This document shows positions 43,861 through 55,621 of a stretch of 63,243 nt of DNA, piece by piece. Source of the DNA: Betaproteobacteria bacterium (GTDB taxonomy: Bacteria > Pseudomonadota > Gammaproteobacteria > Burkholderiales > Rhodocyclaceae); contig WRMF01000011.1 in the NCBI GenBank assembly GCA_009777245.1, positions 1-63,243 of the forward strand. The letters are read 5' to 3'. Within the stretch, counting starts at the first letter, position 1, and each line of letters opens with the position of its first letter. The translations under genes and the position numbers were made by a program. The notes beneath the pieces were generated by a model. The model worked only from the letters and a program-made list of their open reading frames with translations. It was not told where the DNA came from and ran no database searches.

Positions 43861-44118
43861 GTCGCAAACAGAAAAAAGTTCGACGCCCGTAATTAAATGC
43901 AGGCATAAGTATCTCATTCTACTTTCAGTTAGGAAAGGGAGCAATCGCTTTTCCCACACTTCCCCGCGTGACAATTTACATATTCGTATTTTTGCATATC
44001 GCGGTTGGTAGCCAAAGTACGCCTCCGGTATGGCGCAAGCGTTCGGGCAGTTCCGAAGCACGGTTCTCCGCCGCGTCGCAAGATTGGCGATTTCTGCAGG
44101 ACTGCCCTGCTGCCGAAG

Positions 44119-44170
44119 GCTCTCTAGCCTGTGTCGAGGAATCCCCAGCCTTCAGGCCGGGACGACTCAA
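44119..44170 (+). repeat. IS200/IS605-like end repeat, copy 3 (partial; intergenic 43861-44209)
   Basis: Contains CCTGTGTCGAGGAATCCCC and the CCAGCC-TTCA-GGCCGG hairpin followed by GACGACTCAA, as in the ends of 21169-21268 and 27272-27371, but lacks their first half. The remaining 300 bp of the gap hold nothing else recognised. Confidence 0.5.
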
Positions 44171-44209
44171 TGAAAAACGCGAACCACAGTCTACGGGATT
44201 GACTGCCGA

Positions 44210-44446
44210 TTATTCAAAGGGACTATCATTCCCATCATCCTTCCTTAGCCAGCCCAGGATTCGCCTGTTTTCAACGCGCCATGATCCGTCCTGAAAACTT
44301 ATCGGGATATTGATTCTTGAATTTTTGAATTTGCCCGGATTCTGCTGAATAATCTCTATCTCCCCTTCCCTTACATCCGAAATAATCGCCACATGACCAT
44401 GCCTGCCGCCGCCAAAAACCAGCAAAAACAAAAGGTTACGCTTCAT
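44210..44446 (-). pseudogene. C-terminal fragment of a CHAP-domain amidase
   Basis: The 78-codon frame contains GHVAIISDV with the CHAP catalytic His, IEIIQQNPG, and ends RILGWLRKDD, the C-terminal half of a CHAP (amidohydrolase/peptidase) domain. The N-terminal half with the catalytic Cys is missing, and the frame begins with an unrelated MKRNLLFLLVFGGG. GGAAGGAAC precedes the ATG, so a peptide may still be made, but it cannot be an active enzyme. Treated as a remnant. Confidence 0.6.
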
Positions 44447-44547
44447 GTTCCTTCCTCAGCCGATTATGGCGGCGATTTTCGCATGGGTTGCGCGGCAAAT
44501 ACCTCTCTGTCTGCGTAGTTTGAGTTGGGGTTCGCTTACGCTTACGC

Positions 44548-45027
44548 TCAGTCCCAAAACCCGAGCTTGAGTGAAATCTTTGCTCGACCATTTGTGGCCT
44601 TTCGTACACGAGAGGCCAGCAGCTCGCAGACCTCCGAGTACACCGCCTGGGATGGCAGCATGAACGCTTGGATTGAGCAATCGCCGTCGACGCGATTGTC
44701 GCCACGATACTTGATGTGCAGCATTTGATTGCCCCTGATGCTAATCTTTGACAGTGACACGATGTATCGGTACGCAATCTCCTTTTCCTTTCGTGACCAC
44801 AGCGGCGCAGTCGGGACGGTCATCGTCTCCGAGCCGAGCACCAGTCGCAGTTGGGATGAAGTCAACCGATGGTGCGTAAGGAATACGGCGGGCACAGCAA
44901 AAAAGACACCGGACATTGTCATAAGCCAGTCAGATCCGAATGCTAAACCCGGGCAAGACATCGCATAGAAAAAAGCGATCCACAACCACCCGTACCGGTA
45001 TTTATATTCACGCACATCGCCATTCAT
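44548..45027 (-). CDS. Uncharacterised small membrane protein (PH-like layout)
   Basis: The 159-residue product begins MNGDVREYKYRYGWLWIAFFY, has two hydrophobic helices (WLWIAFFYAMSCPGLAFG and WLMTMSGVFFAVPAVFL), then about 100 soluble residues with beta-strand pattern. AGAGGTACGGCAG supports the ATG at 45027. No family is recognised. The layout is like the protein at 34436-34891, but sequences do not obviously match. Confidence 0.55.
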   Translation of the reverse strand: MNGDVREYKYRYGWLWIAFFYAMSCPGLAFGSDWLMTMSGVFFAVPAVFLTHHRLTSSQLRLVLGSETMTVPTAPLWSRKEKEIAYRYIVSLSKISIRGNQMLHIKYRGDNRVDGDCSIQAFMLPSQAVYSEVCELLASRVRKATNGRAKISLKLGFWD

Positions 45028-45076
45028 CTGCCGTACCTCTGTCACCTGGTGTTTATCCGGTCGGTTTGTCCATGCC

Positions 45077-45307
45077 CTAGCCAAAAAGGTGGTTTTCCAT
45101 TTGACCTATCAGGTATTTACGATGTTCGGCATCGGCAAGGTTCAGGCGATTTTCGTTGATTATCATGGTTTGCAGGCGCACCCACTGTTGCCATGCTTCC
45201 TTCGAGACGCTATCGAAAATCTTTTGTCCGAGCGCGCCGGGAAACGGCGGCTTTTCCATTCCTTCGGCCTCGCATCCAAGTTTGACGCAGCATACGGTTC
45301 GGCTCAT
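45077..45307 (-). CDS. yggX: Probable Fe(2+)-trafficking protein YggX
   Basis: The 76-residue protein begins [57 protein letters not shown], which is the full YggX signature, including the N-terminal Cys. The family protects Fe-S clusters against oxidants. AAGGATACC precedes the ATG. It follows argA by 28 bp on the same strand. Confidence 0.95.
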   Translation of the reverse strand: MSRTVCCVKLGCEAEGMEKPPFPGALGQKIFDSVSKEAWQQWVRLQTMIINENRLNLADAEHRKYLIGQMENHLFG

Positions 45308-45335
45308 GGCGGTATCCTTAATCCAGAAAGTCGCA

Positions 45336-46667
45336 TTATAGCCGCTTAACCAAAACCTTGGAGTTGCGTTGCAGGTTATACATCCGGCGTTTCTGCTCAG
45401 GCAGGGATTCGGTCTTTTCCAGCGAAAAACCGCGCTCAATGAACCAATGTACCGCGCGGGCGGTAAGAACGAACAGCCGCCTGATTCCGGCTGCCTTCGC
45501 CTTTGCCTCTATGCGCCCGACCAGTCGCTCGCCATATCCGCATCGCCGGTGGGCAGGATGAACGACCAGACATGCAAGCTCCGCGTCGTTGCCGCCGTAG
45601 TCATACAAGGCGGCGCAGCCCGCGACCAGGCCGTCATGCTCGACCAGGGAAAATTGTTCGATCTCCCATTCCAGCACCTCGCGCGGACGATGGACAAGGG
45701 TTCCGTCCGCTTCCAGCGGCTCGATCAGGGCAACCAACGCGCCAATGTCGTCGGCTCTGGCATCCCGCAGATGTTCCAGCGATTCGCGGGAGATGACGGT
45801 TCCGATCCCTTCGCGGGTGAATAATTCCCGCAGCAAGGCTCCGTCCTGATCGTATCCGATGATATGAACGCGACCAACGCCTGAACGGCTGGCGCGCACG
45901 GCGGAAGGAAGACTGCGTTTCAAATCGTTGGTGAGCCATTTCGCTTCAAGCAGGTTTTGCGCGGCATCCGCTGTAAGCTCCTGAAGCAACGCCCCGTTCT
46001 CATCCAGAACGCCCTGACAATCGGTGAGATAGGCAAGTTTGTCGGCTTCAAGCGCAATGGCGACCGCTTCCGCGACTTCTTCCATCTGAAGGTTGAAAAT
46101 CTCTCCGGTGGGCGAACTGCCGTGACAGGAAAGCATCACGATATTGCCCAGGGAAAGCTGCGCTTTCAGACCCTCGCTGTCGACCTTGCGCACGACGCCG
46201 CTGTAATGGAGATCAACGCCATCCAGCACTCCCAGAGGCCGGGCGGTGATGAAATTGCCGCCAACCACGCGAATCTTGCTGCCGGCCATCGGGGTATTGG
46301 GCATTCCCTGCGAGAGCATCCCCTCGATTTCCAGATAAACACTGCCGATAGCGTCAAGCACACAGTCAAGCGCGGCAGCGTCGGTAATCCGGTAGCTTCC
46401 GTGAAAATGTGATTCCAGACCTTTTTCCCGCAACTCTTCCTCAATCTGCGGCCTCGCGCCATGTACCAGAATCAGGCGGATGCCCAGGCTGGCAAGGAGG
46501 TTGACATCGTAGGCCAGCGTTTTGGCAAGCGGGCCTGCAATGGCCTTGCCGCCAAAAGCAAGCACAAAGGTCTTGCCGCGAAAAGCGTTGATATATGGCG
46601 TTACCTGTCTGAACCAGGCGGCAAACCCGGCAAGGTCGTCTGTTTCGTAACAAGGATGAGGGGTCAT
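45336..46667 (-). CDS. argA: N-acetylglutamate synthase (ArgA type)
   Basis: The 443-residue enzyme performs the first step of arginine synthesis. It has an amino-acid kinase-like N-terminal domain ([28 protein letters not shown]) and a GNAT C-terminal domain ([49 protein letters not shown]). Length fits classical ArgA (about 440). The start overlaps the pap stop by 4 bp. Confidence 0.96.
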   Translation of the reverse strand: MTPHPCYETDDLAGFAAWFRQVTPYINAFRGKTFVLAFGGKAIAGPLAKTLAYDVNLLASLGIRLILVHGARPQIEEELREKGLESHFHGSYRITDAAALDCVLDAIGSVYLEIEGMLSQGMPNTPMAGSKIRVVGGNFITARPLGVLDGVDLHYSGVVRKVDSEGLKAQLSLGNIVMLSCHGSSPTGEIFNLQMEEVAEAVAIALEADKLAYLTDCQGVLDENGALLQELTADAAQNLLEAKWLTNDLKRSLPSAVRASRSGVGRVHIIGYDQDGALLRELFTREGIGTVISRESLEHLRDARADDIGALVALIEPLEADGTLVHRPREVLEWEIEQFSLVEHDGLVAGCAALYDYGGNDAELACLVVHPAHRRCGYGERLVGRIEAKAKAAGIRRLFVLTARAVHWFIERGFSLEKTESLPEQKRRMYNLQRNSKVLVKRL

Positions 46668-48259
46668 GGCGATTCGTCCTGTATCGGCTTTATGCCTGAT
46701 TTTGCTTTGCCGGAAGCGGCAACAGGCTTCTGGCAGGCTGGGGCGGCGGTTTTTACTTCAGCTTCGGGTCGGCATGTCCGATCCATCAAGGATTCTTCCA
46801 GCCTGTTGCAGACTGTTTCCAGTATCTTGACTCGGGCAAAGTACTTGTCATCGGCCTCGACCAAAGTCCAGGGCACAATGCCGGTGCTGGTTCGCTCAAC
46901 CATGTCGCAGACCGCCCGGTGGTATTCATCCCATTTTTCCCGATTGCGCCAGTCTTCTTCCGAAATTTTGTGACGCTTGAAAGGGATGCTTTCCCGATTC
47001 TCGAAACGCCGCAGTTGCTCATCCTTGCTGATTTGCAACCAGAATTTGACAATCACCGCGCCACTAGAGACAAGATCATATTCAAAATCATTTATTTCGG
47101 CATAGGCTCGCAGCCAGTCGTTTTCCGAGCAATAGCCTTCCACCCGCTCGACCAGCACCCTGCCATACCAGGTGCGATCAAAGACGGTTATGCGCCCATT
47201 TCGCGGAATATGCCGCCAGAAGCGCCACAGATAGGGCTGCGCCAATTCTTCCTCGGTCGGCGCGGAAATAGGAATGATCTGGCAATAACGGGCATCCAGC
47301 GCGGCGAACAAACGCCGGATTCCGCTGCCTTTGCCCGCAGCGTCCCAACCTTCAAAGGCAAGAATCAACGAGCGTTTTTTGAATTCCGGCGAACGCGCAA
47401 GCTCGGAGAGTCGCCATTGCGCCTGCGACAGCCGAAGCGAGTATTCATCCTTGGGTATGGCTTTGGAAAGATCGAGCGCGGTCAATACATCCAGGGTTCC
47501 GATTGTATGATGGAACGGCGGCGCGACCGGATAATGCCGTTCCTGATTATTGGCCAGCCGTTGTCGCAGGGCGGAGAGCAGTATTTTCCCGACCGAAAGC
47601 GAGCGATAGCGGTCATCCGTGCCTTCTATCACCATCCAGGGCGACCAGGCCGTGTTGGTCATACGAAGAAGTTGCTTTGCCACTTCCTGTAATTTGTCAT
47701 AGGTTTTTACGCTCTCCCAGCTGTCCCTAGTGACGCGCCAGGCAGTACGCGGGTTGTCCGCCAACGCCTGCAAGCGTTTTGTCTGCCCTTCGCGGGAAAG
47801 ATGAAACCAGAATTTCAGGATAAGCCCGCCTTCATTGGTCAGCATGGACTCGAAACGGTTGAACTGATCAACGCGCTGATTGAATGAAGCGTCATCAATC
47901 TCGCCGTTGATTCGTAGCGTAATGGGCTGTGAGTACCAGGAGCCTGCGAAGATCGCTATTCTTCCCTTGGGCGGCAGGACGCGCCAATAACGCCACATGA
48001 ACGGGCGTTCGGCTTCTTCGTCGCTGGGTTCGGAAAACGCCTGGGTGGAAATAAAGCGCGGGTCAAGCCACTCGTGAAGATCGTGGATGGTTTCGCCCTT
48101 GCCTGCGCCATCCACGCCGCTTATCAGGATAATGACAGGGAAACTGCCTTGCTTGCGTAGTTCATATTGCGCTTCCAGGAGTTCCTCGCGCAGTTTGGCG
48201 ACTTCGGTCTTGAAGGTTTGCTTGTCAACTACATGCCCAAGTTCCGCCGATTCAAACAT
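46664..48259 (-). CDS. pap: Polyphosphate:AMP phosphotransferase (two-domain PPK2)
   Basis: The 531-residue protein contains two PPK2 domains. Walker A motifs are SGVDGAGKGETI (about 48-59) and EGWDAAGKGSGIRR (about 305); lid motif FDRTWYGRVLVERVEG occurs in the second. In the first the lid is changed to FAGSWYSQPI, as usual in PAP, where only the C-terminal domain is catalytic. It converts AMP to ADP with polyphosphate. It heads the run pap-argA-yggX by overlap. Confidence 0.93.
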   Translation of the reverse strand: MFESAELGHVVDKQTFKTEVAKLREELLEAQYELRKQGSFPVIILISGVDGAGKGETIHDLHEWLDPRFISTQAFSEPSDEEAERPFMWRYWRVLPPKGRIAIFAGSWYSQPITLRINGEIDDASFNQRVDQFNRFESMLTNEGGLILKFWFHLSREGQTKRLQALADNPRTAWRVTRDSWESVKTYDKLQEVAKQLLRMTNTAWSPWMVIEGTDDRYRSLSVGKILLSALRQRLANNQERHYPVAPPFHHTIGTLDVLTALDLSKAIPKDEYSLRLSQAQWRLSELARSPEFKKRSLILAFEGWDAAGKGSGIRRLFAALDARYCQIIPISAPTEEELAQPYLWRFWRHIPRNGRITVFDRTWYGRVLVERVEGYCSENDWLRAYAEINDFEYDLVSSGAVIVKFWLQISKDEQLRRFENRESIPFKRHKISEEDWRNREKWDEYHRAVCDMVERTSTGIVPWTLVEADDKYFARVKILETVCNRLEESLMDRTCRPEAEVKTAAPACQKPVAASGKAKSGIKPIQDESP

Positions 48260-48524
48260 GGTAATAATCCTCGAAAAAAGCGCGAATGTCGCAGAGATTG
48301 GCGGATTCTACCGGATTTTGCGCTTGGGCGAGGGCATGGATGAAAATAGCGCAAATGTATCCCATCTCCCGCTTGTTGCTGCGCCGCGAGTGGGAGAGAA
48401 GATGCTGGCATTTTGCCTTTCCCGCACATCACTTGATCGTCTCGTTATTATCTGAAAGCACTATAACGATAGCTCCAATGTTGGAGTTGGCGGCAGCTCG
48501 CACCAACCTGCGATACACAGCTTA

Positions 48525-51068
48525 TTATATATGGTCACCCTGCCCAAGCAGCGAGTCTACAGCCTCTGCCGCTTTTTTGAAATCTCCGAAAAGAACATGT
48601 TGCGCTATGTCGGTTACCGCCGTATGCCGTGAGGCGAGCGAATGGCTTTGCATCTTCGCTATGGCTCTGTCCATCCCGCCCATATCCTTTGCCTCCAGAG
48701 CGTTCTTCAATTCCGCCAAGGCTTCGCGCAACGTCTCCTCTAACGCGCTTTCCCGATCCGCCTGGGCTGAAGTACGATTACCAGTTTCGCCTATATGCGC
48801 CATCAAAGCGGCAAGCTCATTTCTGAATGAGGCAAGATTGTTTCGGATTACGTCCATATCATCGTTCCGTCCGGCTTTTTCCAGCGCCGCCGCCGATTCG
48901 GACAAGGCGCTCGCCCCAATGTTGGCCAAGCCGCTTTTTACGGCATGCACAAAAGTAGTGAATGGTTGCAGATTTTCCTTTTCAGGAATTGCTTCAAGCA
49001 GGGCAAAACGAGCCTTTACATCCCGAAGGAACATTTGCAGAAGCTCCTGATAGAGTTCCCGCGACCCGCCTACTCTGGCTATTCCGGCAGCGGCATCAAC
49101 GCCGGGAATTGCCGACAGGGAAGCACCCGCAGCTGCTCCCTCGTCTTCCAGCATTTTTTCCTTCGGCAGCCACTTTTTCAGCGCCGCGTCCAAAAGAGGC
49201 ACTTCCAGAGGTTTGGCGAGAAAATCATCAAAGCCGTTTTCCAGAAACATTTCCCGCATTCCTGATATGACATTGGCCGTAAGCGCCAAAATGGGCAGCT
49301 TCGTAAAACGTCCTCCGAGAGCGCGTATGGCTGCCGTGGCCTCTACGCCGTCCAGCTCAGGCATCATGTGATCCATCAGTACGAGGTCAAAATCATGGTT
49401 TTGCACCAATTCGACGGCTTCGCGTCCATTCGCGCAAGTGCGAATACGCACCTGATAAGGACGAAGCAGACCTTCAGCAACAAGTAGATTGCTTGGAAAG
49501 TCATCAACAATTAGCAACTCGGCTTCCGGCGCGGTAAAGCGGACATTTATTCTGGGGTCGTTAAACTGTCCTTCAGGCATTCGCAGATTGCTTGAAATGC
49601 CATAAGCAAACTGTTCCCCTTCCCTCAAAGTCGCTGTAATATCAGGCATTGGGCTCCAATCGTCCACGACCTGCGTTAGCGTGGCGGTAAAAACCGAACC
49701 TTTGCCGTATTCGCTCGTCGCCACAAGATCGCCTCCCATAGCCCTGCAAAGATTACGGGTTATGGACAGCCCCAGGCCTGTTCCTTCAATCGCGCTGTTG
49801 CGTTTTTCATCAATGCGCTTGAATTCGTCAAACAGCTTCGGCAGATCCTCCTTCCTGATCCCAATGCCGCTGTCTTCAACAGTCAGGGTCAGGAGTAGCG
49901 CATTATCCGCTGTTTTCTCCATTGAAACGGAGAGTTTGATAAAACCATTTTCCGTGTACTTCAAGGCATTGCTCAAAAGATTCAGCAGAATTTGCCTGAT
50001 GCGTCCTACATCTCCGATCATGACTCCGGGAATTGATGGCGCTATATCCGTTATCAGCATAATCGCTTTTTCCGCTATCTTTATGCGAAGAACCGCCAAC
50101 GTATCATTCAAGAGAGAGTCTGTTTGATACGGAGCTGCGCCGATATAAACCTGACCGGATTCAATTTTGGAAAAATCAAGAATATCGTTGATAATGCCCA
50201 ACAGACTGTTTCCCGCAGCTCTGATGCCCATATTGTATTCCAGCGCCTCTGGCTTTCCGTGTTCCCTCCTGGCAAGTTCACTCAAACCGATGATCGCATT
50301 CATCGGAGTGCGTATCTCGTGGCTCATGCGAGCAAGAAAATCGCTTTTCGAACGCGAAGCGGCCTCGGCTTTCAGGTTCATATCCAGGAGTTCTTTATTT
50401 TGCCGGGTCAGATCTTTCAGCAGGAAAAAGTAAATAAACAGCCCTGTCGTGATGAATATCACGGCAAAGGCGATCTGCCGCATTACGTTCGACATGATTG
50501 TCTCATAAATCTCCTGCCCTTCGAAATCCACGCCTATAATCCCCACAGCGTCTCCCTTCGAGTTCAGTATGGGCATATATGCCGAAACGAGACGCCCCCA
50601 TTGCGATGTGAACATCATGGGCGTGAATTGCGGGGTCTTCGTTTCGTAGGTCTGAAAGTAAGCGTTTTCATAATCGCTTAGGTCTTCTTCCGACCCGATA
50701 GGCGAGAAGCCATCGCTGTCCGGTTCTTCGCCGTCGAATATAAAAACATGGACATTCTCCTTATAGGGCGCCATCGTGTAGAGGTATAGAGGTCGCGTTT
50801 GTTTTTTCAGCTCCCGAAATTTTTCCTGCGTTTCAATATAATACGGGTCGGCGGGATCAAGGGTTTGGGCAAGGCGTTCGTACTCATCGCCGTCTATGAA
50901 GGAAGAGGCGCGTTCCAGCACAGGCATCCCTGCGATGGACGCCATGATGGACGTAGCCTGCTGTAGCTGCCGCACCGAGGTTATGGCGATTACCGTAAAA
51001 AGCGCCACAACAAACGACACAAAGAACAAAAGGAATTTTATTTTAACTGCTTTAAAAGTGATTTTCAT
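48525..51068 (-). CDS. Hybrid sensor histidine kinase HK1 with REC and Hpt domains
   Basis: The 847-residue inner-membrane kinase has a helix at about 10-32, a short periplasmic sensor (33-205), a second helix (about 208-230), HisKA with [21 protein letters not shown], HATPase with VEDSGIGI and GTGLGLSI, a receiver (about 515-640, Asp in [13 protein letters not shown]), and Hpt with [13 protein letters not shown] (His near 707), plus an extra helical tail. The sensor differs from that of HK2-HK4, being about 100 residues shorter, while the kinase core is closely similar. It overlaps HK2 by 4 bp and is last in the regulator-HK3-HK2-HK1 run. Confidence 0.92.
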   Translation of the reverse strand: MKITFKAVKIKFLLFFVSFVVALFTVIAITSVRQLQQATSIMASIAGMPVLERASSFIDGDEYERLAQTLDPADPYYIETQEKFRELKKQTRPLYLYTMAPYKENVHVFIFDGEEPDSDGFSPIGSEEDLSDYENAYFQTYETKTPQFTPMMFTSQWGRLVSAYMPILNSKGDAVGIIGVDFEGQEIYETIMSNVMRQIAFAVIFITTGLFIYFFLLKDLTRQNKELLDMNLKAEAASRSKSDFLARMSHEIRTPMNAIIGLSELARREHGKPEALEYNMGIRAAGNSLLGIINDILDFSKIESGQVYIGAAPYQTDSLLNDTLAVLRIKIAEKAIMLITDIAPSIPGVMIGDVGRIRQILLNLLSNALKYTENGFIKLSVSMEKTADNALLLTLTVEDSGIGIRKEDLPKLFDEFKRIDEKRNSAIEGTGLGLSITRNLCRAMGGDLVATSEYGKGSVFTATLTQVVDDWSPMPDITATLREGEQFAYGISSNLRMPEGQFNDPRINVRFTAPEAELLIVDDFPSNLLVAEGLLRPYQVRIRTCANGREAVELVQNHDFDLVLMDHMMPELDGVEATAAIRALGGRFTKLPILALTANVISGMREMFLENGFDDFLAKPLEVPLLDAALKKWLPKEKMLEDEGAAAGASLSAIPGVDAAAGIARVGGSRELYQELLQMFLRDVKARFALLEAIPEKENLQPFTTFVHAVKSGLANIGASALSESAAALEKAGRNDDMDVIRNNLASFRNELAALMAHIGETGNRTSAQADRESALEETLREALAELKNALEAKDMGGMDRAIAKMQSHSLASRHTAVTDIAQHVLFGDFKKAAEAVDSLLGQGDHI

Positions 51069-53347
51069 GGAACGTCCTCGCTATCTCTTTCCTGCGGGAG
51101 AAAACTGGAATATTTTTCGTCCGATTTATGCGCGGCATGTTGTTTTTCCTTTGGCAGCCATTTTTTCAGCGCCGCTTCCAGCAACTTCAAATCCAAAGGC
51201 TTGCCGAGAAAATCATCAAAACCGTTTTCCAGAAACATTTCCGTCATCCCTGATATGACATTGGCCGTAAGCGCCACAATGGGCAGCTTCGTAAAACGCC
51301 CTCCGAGAGCGCGTATGGCTATCGTGGCCTCTACGCCGTCCATTTCAGGCATCATGTGATCCATCAGCACAAGGTCAAAATCATGTTTTTGCACCAATTC
51401 GACGGCTTCACGCCCATTCACACAGGTTGTGACGCGCACCTGGTAAGGCCGGAGCAAACCTTCAGCCACAATGAGATTAATGTCAAAATCATCAACTATC
51501 AGTACAGAGGCTTCCGGAGCAGTGAAGCGGACATAAATGACGGTGTCGTAATTCCCTTCCGGCGAGCCGCTCAGACCATAAGAAACCTGTCCCCCTGTTT
51601 TCGATGTCGCAGTAATATCCGGCATCGGCTCCCAATTTTCAACCATTTGCATTATGGTGACGGTAAAAACAGAGCCTTTGCCGTATTCGCTCGTCGCCAC
51701 AAGATCGCCGCCCATAGCCCGACACAGGTTGCGGGCTATGGACAACCCCAAGCCCGTTCCCTCAATCGCGCTGTTACGTTTTTCATCAATGCGCTTAAAT
51801 TCGCCAAACAGCTTTGGCAACTCCTCCTCCTTGATGCCGATACCACTGTCTTCAACAATCATGGTCAGGAGCAGCGCATTCTCCGCCGTTTTCTCCATTG
51901 AAACCGATAGCTTGATGAAGCCTGTTTCCGTGTACTTCAAAGCGTTGCTCAAAAGATTCAGCAGAATTTGCCTTATGCGTCCGACATCTCCGATCATGAT
52001 GCCGGGAATTGATGGCGCTATATCCGTTATCAGCGTAATCTCTTTTTCCGCTATCTTTACACGAAGGATTGTCAACGTGTCATTCAAAAGAGAGGCTGTT
52101 TCATATGGATCGGGGCTGATAGTTAGCTGACCTGATTCAATTTTGGAAAAATCAAGAATATCGTTGATGATACTCAACAGGCTGTTTCCCGCAGTCCTGA
52201 TGCCCATGTTGTATTCCAGCGCCTCAGGCTTGCCGTGTTCCCTTTTGGCAAGCTCATTCAACCCGATTATCGCATTCATCGGAGTGCGTATCTCATGGCT
52301 CATGCGGGCAAGAAAATCCGACTTGGCCTTGGACGCCACAGTAGCCCGCTCATTTGCCAATACGAGTTCCTGATATTGACTTTCCATTGTCCTGTTAATT
52401 TTTGACACATAGATATTAAGCACAATAACAATAGCTATGCTTGTTATAAAAATCAATACGAACATTTGCGCGACCATAGGATCAATCAGGGTGAAAAAAT
52501 CTATTGAAGCGGAGCAAACCAGATACCAGCCCAAAAATGGAACCTGGCTTGTGCAATACATAACATTATCATAAGCAAAGCAAGCCATATCCGAATCCTG
52601 CATATTTTGAGCATTGGATACTATCATGTCTCCGACCGCTCCAAGATGATCCGTCAGCAATACTTTGTCATACACTAATTGTTTATCCCTGCTCACGGTA
52701 ATCTCTGAAAGACTGTTGAACATAAACAATTGCATTGAGTCGTCAATCGTGATTATTGAATCAAGAAAATCGCCAATCTTGATAACTGTCGCCAGCATCC
52801 CAATAGGCTTTTTATCATGTGAGAAGACCGGAACATTGATCCAGAGACTGGTTTGACCAAAATCAGGGTTATGATTGATATTGAGATGGTATGTATCCGT
52901 CTCGTACAGCGTCTTGTTGTACCAATAGTTTTCCGAAAGAGCCGGATTTATAAGATATGGCTCCTTATCTTTTATGTAAACCAGTTTGTCAATGTCGCTG
53001 ACCCAGGATAGTTCCCTGTCTTCAAAATTCCTCTGATAATACTCAAACTCATCAAAAGCATCCTGCTTTAATTGAGTATCCGACGGATTCAGAAAATGAC
53101 GCCGTACCACAATAGAGTCTGACATCTTTTTGGCCAGGGCAATATCGCCGCTCACTACTGTTTCCAGACGCAATCTCGTATTTTCGGAAGTAATTGCCAG
53201 CTTGTCCGATACTGAATTATATCCGTATCTACCTGTCGCCAGGGCGAACGCGACCAAAAGCAGCGCAAAAATCACCAGAAGCGTAATGCACGAAAATACC
53301 CTGAAGCGGATAGTCGCTGATTGGGCGCTGAAAAATTTATTGAACAT
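51065..53347 (-). CDS. Hybrid sensor histidine kinase HK2 with REC, no Hpt
   Basis: The 760-residue kinase has a first helix ([18 protein letters not shown]), a double-Cache-like periplasmic sensor (about 41-285), a second helix (about 293-312), HisKA ([23 protein letters not shown]), HATPase and one receiver ([13 protein letters not shown]). It ends after the receiver, so phosphoryl groups must pass to an Hpt domain elsewhere, for which HK1 or HK4 are candidates. The kinase region is nearly identical in DNA to HK3. The 30 bases before its ATG carry a scar of a regulator gene 3' end. Confidence 0.92.
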   Translation of the reverse strand: MFNKFFSAQSATIRFRVFSCITLLVIFALLLVAFALATGRYGYNSVSDKLAITSENTRLRLETVVSGDIALAKKMSDSIVVRRHFLNPSDTQLKQDAFDEFEYYQRNFEDRELSWVSDIDKLVYIKDKEPYLINPALSENYWYNKTLYETDTYHLNINHNPDFGQTSLWINVPVFSHDKKPIGMLATVIKIGDFLDSIITIDDSMQLFMFNSLSEITVSRDKQLVYDKVLLTDHLGAVGDMIVSNAQNMQDSDMACFAYDNVMYCTSQVPFLGWYLVCSASIDFFTLIDPMVAQMFVLIFITSIAIVIVLNIYVSKINRTMESQYQELVLANERATVASKAKSDFLARMSHEIRTPMNAIIGLNELAKREHGKPEALEYNMGIRTAGNSLLSIINDILDFSKIESGQLTISPDPYETASLLNDTLTILRVKIAEKEITLITDIAPSIPGIMIGDVGRIRQILLNLLSNALKYTETGFIKLSVSMEKTAENALLLTMIVEDSGIGIKEEELPKLFGEFKRIDEKRNSAIEGTGLGLSIARNLCRAMGGDLVATSEYGKGSVFTVTIMQMVENWEPMPDITATSKTGGQVSYGLSGSPEGNYDTVIYVRFTAPEASVLIVDDFDINLIVAEGLLRPYQVRVTTCVNGREAVELVQKHDFDLVLMDHMMPEMDGVEATIAIRALGGRFTKLPIVALTANVISGMTEMFLENGFDDFLGKPLDLKLLEAALKKWLPKEKQHAAHKSDEKYSSFLPQERDSEDVP

Positions 53348-53379
53348 TTGTCGCCTGCCTGAACATGTCTGGATTTTTC
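53340..53379 (-). other. Scar of a response-regulator gene 3' end between HK3 and HK2
   Basis: On the minus strand AATCCAGACATGTTCAGGCA and the following GGCGACAAATGTTCAATAA match the last codons of the intact regulator at 55611-56675 ([12 protein letters not shown] and stop), now reading [12 protein letters not shown] and stop. The rest of that regulator copy is gone. Confidence 0.7.
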
Positions 53380-55621
53380 AACAAGGGCGATCAACGGCGA
53401 GTTGTTTTTCCCCGGGTATCCATTTTTTCAGCGCCGCATCCAACAGAGGCACTTCCAGAGGCTTGCCGAGAAAATCATCAAAACCATTTTCCAGAAACAT
53501 TTCCTTCATCCCTGATACTACATTGGCCGTAAGCGCCACAATGGGCAGTTTCGTAAAACGTCCTCCAAGAGCGCGTATGGCTGCTGTGGCTTCCATACCA
53601 TCCATTTCGGGCATCATGTGATCCATCAATACGAGGTCAAAATCATGCTTTTGCACCAATTCGACAGCCTCGCGCCCATTCACGCAAGTTGTGACGCGCG
53701 CCTGATAAGGCCGGATCAGACCAGCAGCCACAAGGAGATTACTTTCAAAATCATCAACTATCAGCACACAGGCTTCCGGCACGGTAAAGCGGACATTTAT
53801 TCTGGTGTCGTGAAACTGCCCTTCAGGCATTCGCATATTGCCGGAAAGGTCATAAGAAAGCTGTTCCTTAGCCTTCAACGTAGCCGTAATATCCGGCATC
53901 GGCTCCCAATTTTCAACCATTTGCATTATGCCGGCGGTAAAAACAGAACCTTTGCCGTATTCGCTCGCCGCCGCAAGATCGCCGCCCATAGCCCGACACA
54001 GGTTGCGGGCTATGGACAACCCTAGGCCCGTTCCCTCAATCGCGCTGTTACGTTTTTCATCAATGCGCTTGAATTCGTCAAACAGCTTCGGCATATCCTC
54101 CTCTCTGATTCCGATGCCGCTGTCTGCAACAACCATGGTCAGGAGTAGCGCATTCTCCGCCGTTTTCTCCATGGAAACAGATAGCTTGATGAAACCTGTT
54201 TCCGTGTATTTCAAGGCGTTGCTCAAAAGATTCAGCAGAATTTGCCTTATGCGCCCAACGTCTCCGATCATGATGCCGGGAATTGATGGCGCTATATCCG
54301 TTATCAGCGTAATCGCTTTTTCCGCTATCTTTACACGAAGGATTGTCAACGTGTCATTCAAAAGAGAAGCTGTCTCATACGGCGCGGCGCTGATAGTTAA
54401 CTGACCTGATTCAATTTTGGAAAAATCAAGAATATCGTTGATAATGCCCAACAGGCTGTTTCCCGCTGTTCTGATGCCCACGTTGTATTCCAGCGCCTCG
54501 GGCTTGCCGTGTTCCCTTTTGGCAAGCTCATTCAACCCGATTATCGCATTCATCGGAGTGCGTATCTCATGGCTCATGCGGGCAAGAAAATCCGACTTGG
54601 CCTTGGACGCCACAGTAGCCCGCTCATTTGCCAATACGAGTTCCTGATATTGACTTTCCATTGTTCTGTTCATTTTTGACACATAAATATTGAGCACAAC
54701 AACAATAACTACGCTTATCATAAAAATCAATACGAATAGTTGCGCGACTATCGGATCAACCAGGGTAAAAAAATCTATCGGGGCGGCAGAAACCATATGC
54801 CAGCCTAAAAGCGAAACAGAGCTTATACAATACATAATATTGTCATGAACAAAGAAAACCATATCCGAATCCTGTATATTTTGAGCATGGAATATAATTT
54901 TTGCTCCGACCGCTCCGAGGTGATCAGTCAACAATACTTTATCATACGCTAACTGTGTTTCCTTGCTCGCCGTGATTTCTGAAAATTTGTTGAACATGAA
55001 CAATTGCACTGTGTCATCAATCGTTATTACCGAATCAACAAAATCATCAATCTTGATAGCAGTGCCTACTATTCCTATTGGCTGCTTGTTATCCGAAAAG
55101 ACCGGAGCATTGACCCATAGATTCGTTTCATTCAAATCAGGGTTGTAGTTGATGTTGAAATTGTATGTGTCTGTCTCATACAATGTCATATTGTACCAGT
55201 AATTTTCCTGAAGAGATGGATCCAAAACGAATGGCTCGCTATCATTCTTGTAGAATATCTTGTCAATGTCGTTGACCCAGAATAATGACTTGTTCTCAAA
55301 ATTCCTCCGGTAAGACTCTACTTCATCTAAAGCATATTGCTTTAATCGGGTATCCGACGGATGCAAAAAATGCCTTTGTATCACGGGCGAATCCGCCATT
55401 TTTTTGGCAAGGGCAATTTCACTATTTACCACCGTTGCCAGACGCAATCTCATATTTTCGGAAGTAATCGCCAATTTGTCCGATACTGAGCTATATCCGT
55501 ATCTCTCCATTGTCAGGACGAACGCGACCAGGAGCAGCGCAAAAATGACCAGAAGCGTAATGCACGAAAATACCCTGAAACGGAATATTCTAGGCTTATC
55601 GCGGAAAAACTTATCGAGCAT
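53378..55621 (-). CDS. Hybrid sensor histidine kinase HK3 with REC, no Hpt
   Basis: The 747-residue kinase has the same order as HK2: helix, double-Cache-like sensor with [20 protein letters not shown], helix, HisKA ([10 protein letters not shown]), HATPase ([16 protein letters not shown]), receiver ([13 protein letters not shown]), then a stop. ATG at 55621 begins [15 protein letters not shown], aligned with the starts of HK2 and HK4, and overlaps the end of the REC-HD-GYP gene by 11 bp. An upstream in-frame ATG at 55666 lies in that gene and was rejected. The G1 box has VADSG instead of VEDSG. Confidence 0.92.
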   Translation of the reverse strand: MLDKFFRDKPRIFRFRVFSCITLLVIFALLLVAFVLTMERYGYSSVSDKLAITSENMRLRLATVVNSEIALAKKMADSPVIQRHFLHPSDTRLKQYALDEVESYRRNFENKSLFWVNDIDKIFYKNDSEPFVLDPSLQENYWYNMTLYETDTYNFNINYNPDLNETNLWVNAPVFSDNKQPIGIVGTAIKIDDFVDSVITIDDTVQLFMFNKFSEITASKETQLAYDKVLLTDHLGAVGAKIIFHAQNIQDSDMVFFVHDNIMYCISSVSLLGWHMVSAAPIDFFTLVDPIVAQLFVLIFMISVVIVVVLNIYVSKMNRTMESQYQELVLANERATVASKAKSDFLARMSHEIRTPMNAIIGLNELAKREHGKPEALEYNVGIRTAGNSLLGIINDILDFSKIESGQLTISAAPYETASLLNDTLTILRVKIAEKAITLITDIAPSIPGIMIGDVGRIRQILLNLLSNALKYTETGFIKLSVSMEKTAENALLLTMVVADSGIGIREEDMPKLFDEFKRIDEKRNSAIEGTGLGLSIARNLCRAMGGDLAAASEYGKGSVFTAGIMQMVENWEPMPDITATLKAKEQLSYDLSGNMRMPEGQFHDTRINVRFTVPEACVLIVDDFESNLLVAAGLIRPYQARVTTCVNGREAVELVQKHDFDLVLMDHMMPEMDGMEATAAIRALGGRFTKLPIVALTANVVSGMKEMFLENGFDDFLGKPLEVPLLDAALKKWIPGEKQLAVDRPC

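Noticed and set aside
44436-44777. 113-codon minus-strand frame linking the CHAP remnant with the membrane protein gene
   Set aside because: It is an out-of-frame reading of the 44548-45027 gene, rich in Cys/Arg/Ser, with no family features.
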